From Hyalangium versicolor (GTDB lineage: Bacteria > Myxococcota > Myxococcia > Myxococcales > Myxococcaceae), in the NCBI RefSeq assembly GCF_020103695.1, contig NZ_JAHXBF010000008.1:1-64000 (forward strand): DNA of 64,000 nt, written 5' to 3'. The notes beneath the pieces were generated by a model. The model was given only the letters and a program-made list of their open reading frames with translations. It was not told where the DNA came from and searched no databases. Shown piece after piece: positions 62,290 to 64,000 of this stretch (positions are counted from its first letter, which is position 1; each line of letters opens with the position of its first letter). The translations under genes and the position numbers were made by a program.

Positions 62290-62670
62290 CTAGACGGCCA
62301 CCACGTGGGGATGGTTGAGCCGAGCCATGGACTGCGCCTCGCGCACCAGCCGGGCCCGCTCCTCTCCGCCGCCGGTGGAGCCGGCGCCCCGGTGGCGCAG
62401 CAGCTTGAGGGCCACACGGCGATCCAGCCGCGAGTCATAGGCCGCCAGCACCATTCCCATGCCGCCCTGGCCCAGGAAGTCCAGCACGGTGTAGCGATCC
62501 GCGAGGAGGCGGCCAGGCGCCAGGACCGTAGGAGGCGTGTCCGGTGGCGCCGAGGGCCAGGTAGGAGCCTCGCCCGCTTCGGGGAGGGGAGGGCTGTGCG
62601 GCCGCCGCACCGTGGTGGCGAGCTCCTCCGCGCCCGGGTCCGGAGTCGCCTGCTTCGGGGAATCACTCAT
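62290..62670 (-). pseudogene. Truncated Ser/Thr kinase, N-terminal fragment
   Basis: The frame from the ATG at 62670 starts MSDSPKQATPDPGAEELATT and has the kinase start: YTVLDFLGQGGMGMVLAAYD (glycine loop), RRVALKLLRHRG (lysine) and RLNHPHVVAV, then a stop at 62292-62290. The remaining kinase lobe is missing and the actF end lies just beyond. It breaks off after the alpha-C region at HPHVV, so it cannot be an active kinase. Confidence 0.75.
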
Positions 62671-63072
62671 CTCGATGGTCCTGCGTGCGGCGTGCGCTCT
62701 TGCCGAGCATGGGCTGCACGGGGGACATGGGGGCCAGACACCTCCAGTGTAGTGGAGCCGCTGCCTCGGGCCTGAGTCGGATTGCACCCAGCAAGGGCAC
62801 CGGGAAAAAGGTGATTTCCCGAGCGCACATTCGCGCAGGACGCAGCACCCTACCGGAGGGTCCTGGTTGCTGATCCGACGTGAGGGGTCGGACCCGGTGA
62901 CACATCGGGGCAACACCCCCGGTGGGCTCACTGGGAATTGTTGGCGGGGCAATGAGTCGTGGCAAGCTGGAGCGTGGCGCCTGCCACCCTCAGTCGAGTC
63001 AGAGAGTGCTTCGGCCCGGATCCGTTCGGGCCTCACCAGCCCCGCTTTGTGCCACCGCAGGAAGAAGACGAC
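62671..63072. other. Intergenic stretch
   Basis: About 400 bases between the truncated kinase (leftward) and the outer-membrane protein gene (rightward). I see no gene or clear terminator; it probably holds divergent promoters. AGGAAG precedes the ATG at 63073 by about ten bases. Confidence 0.5.
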
Positions 63073-64000
63073 ATGACCGATGCCACACCGCTCGCCAGCA
63101 TGCTGGTCGCTGCCTCCCGATGCGCGGATCGATCGCGATCCCCGCTCGCGTTGGCGCCGCTGCTGGTGCTCGCCTCTTTGTTGATCAGCGCCCCCGCGCT
63201 TGCGCAGCCCCAGGGTTTACCCGAGCTGGAACTCGAGCGCCTCACGCTCAACCCCAACGGCGCGGGCTCGCTGGTGCTGGGCACCGGCGAGGTGCTCACC
63301 CGGGGCGGCTACCGCGTCTCCCTCACCGGGCACTACCAGCATGATCCGCTCGCCCTGTATCGCGATGGCGAAAAGGTGGGCTCGCTGGTGAAGGGCCGGA
63401 TCACCGGTCACCTGGCGGCGGCGTACGGCATCTTCAACTGGTTGGAAGTCTCGGCGCAGGTGCCCCTGCTGCTCACGCAGAGCAGCGATGACCTGACGCA
63501 GTACGGCCTGGAGCAGCCCTCGACGGGAGGGGGGCTGGGGACTCCGTACCTGGGCGTGCGTCTGGGGCTGCTGTCCTTGGAGGACGATCGTCCCGTGGAT
63601 CTGGCCCTGGGGGTTCTGGTGGGGCTGCCCGTGGGCAGTGCCTCGGCGCTGGCGAAGGACGGATCGCCGCGCCTCATCCCCAGCCTCATGGTGGGCCGGC
63701 TGTTCGGCACGCTGCGCGTGGGCCTGGATGCGGGCCTGTCGGTGCGCTCGAAGCAGGTGCTCGTCGAGGATGGGAACATCCAGGACGAGGTGGGCTCCGA
63801 GCTGCGCCTGGGTGGTGCGCTGTCCACCACGGGCGATGGGCTCCGCGGCGAGGTGAACCTCATCGGCACCGTGCCGCTCGCCCGAGAGGGCGCCGCGCTC
63901 GAGGTGCTGGCGGGCGGCCGGCTTCCTCTGGGCCCGGTGGAGGCCTATGCGTTGGCGGGCGTGGCCACGGGGGATGCGCCCGGCACGCCTACGTTCCGCG
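63073..64000 (+). CDS. OmpA-like outer membrane beta-barrel protein, N-terminal part (3' end outside window)
   Basis: At least 309 residues, no stop before the right edge. A long n-region (TDATPLASMLVAASRCADRS) and hydrophobic segment LALAPLLVLASLLISAPALA, cleaved before QPQGLP, form a signal peptide. The mature part has alternating beta strands of a transmembrane barrel: GYRVSLTGHYQHDPLALYRD, TGHLAAAYGIFNWLEVSAQV, GLGTPYLGVRLGLLS and FGTLRVGLDAGLSVRS. This layout is common to myxobacterial OmpA-family proteins, which end in a peptidoglycan-binding domain; that part would lie outside. The family is an inference from the barrel pattern. Confidence 0.7.
   Translation, partial: MTDATPLASMLVAASRCADRSRSPLALAPLLVLASLLISAPALAQPQGLPELELERLTLNPNGAGSLVLGTGEVLTRGGYRVSLTGHYQHDPLALYRDGEKVGSLVKGRITGHLAAAYGIFNWLEVSAQVPLLLTQSSDDLTQYGLEQPSTGGGLGTPYLGVRLGLLSLEDDRPVDLALGVLVGLPVGSASALAKDGSPRLIPSLMVGRLFGTLRVGLDAGLSVRSKQVLVEDGNIQDEVGSELRLGGALSTTGDGLRGEVNLIGTVPLAREGAALEVLAGGRLPLGPVEAYALAGVATGDAPGTPTFR

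Overview
The window comes from a high-GC myxobacterium, most likely in the Cystobacterineae (Archangium/Cystobacter/Stigmatella-like). The call rests on several Hanks-type Ser/Thr kinases, a kinase next to a DUF2381-type protein (a Myxococcus paralogous family), a MYXO-CTERM-like tail, polymorphic toxin/immunity pairs, and alternative complex III. No rRNA, tRNA or CRISPR array was recognised.

Layout. 1-5.5 kb: the 3' end of a cytochrome P450, a gene-poor stretch with a toxin relic, a helical protein of unknown function behind a sigma54-like promoter, two decayed minus-strand genes (one a multiheme cytochrome), a kinase, and two overlapping XRE regulators. 5.6-8.9 kb: a 24-codon leader peptide, a transmembrane kinase and a DUF2381 protein. 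8.9-11.7 kb: a cytoplasmic trypsin-like protein and a tetraheme cytochrome c. 11.7-16.3 kb: an accessory island with two copies and one relic of a lipoprotein plus Cys-rich membrane protein cassette, an orphan toxin module and its putative immunity gene. 16.4-32.2 kb: mostly housekeeping genes: a putative metalloprotease, a TetR/epimerase/DedA operon, a large MACPF-like lipoprotein, YqgE-BolA-Grx4-DUF2914, patatin, SRPBCC, FAD oxidoreductase, ICMT-like methyltransferase, Xaa-Pro aminopeptidase and RsmE. 32.3-37.5 kb: a second accessory island with the third Cys-rich cassette, a group II intron maturase relic, a partial rsmE duplicate, a lipoprotein toxin with a DUF3396 immunity protein, and a kinase relic.

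37.5-44.7 kb is the most unusual locus. It is a three-gene, minus-strand, translationally coupled operon encoding a CHAT protease fused to a degenerate SIR2-like domain, a membrane-anchored STAND NTPase with 16 nearly identical WD40 repeats, and a caspase-like protein. It has the architecture of a conflict, defence or programmed-death system.

44.8-53.1 kb holds a lipoprotein, a secreted serine protease, an MscS channel, a DTW-domain RNA modification enzyme, a DUF1624-like membrane protein, a MauG-type peroxidase and a hemerythrin. 53.3-62.2 kb is one tight operon: a diheme cytochrome c, a NarI-like membrane protein, and actABCDEF. Alternative complex III oxidises quinol and passes electrons to cytochrome c or an oxidase; the two leading genes look like a dedicated electron-transfer partner. 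The window ends with a truncated kinase gene and the start of an OmpA-like outer-membrane protein.
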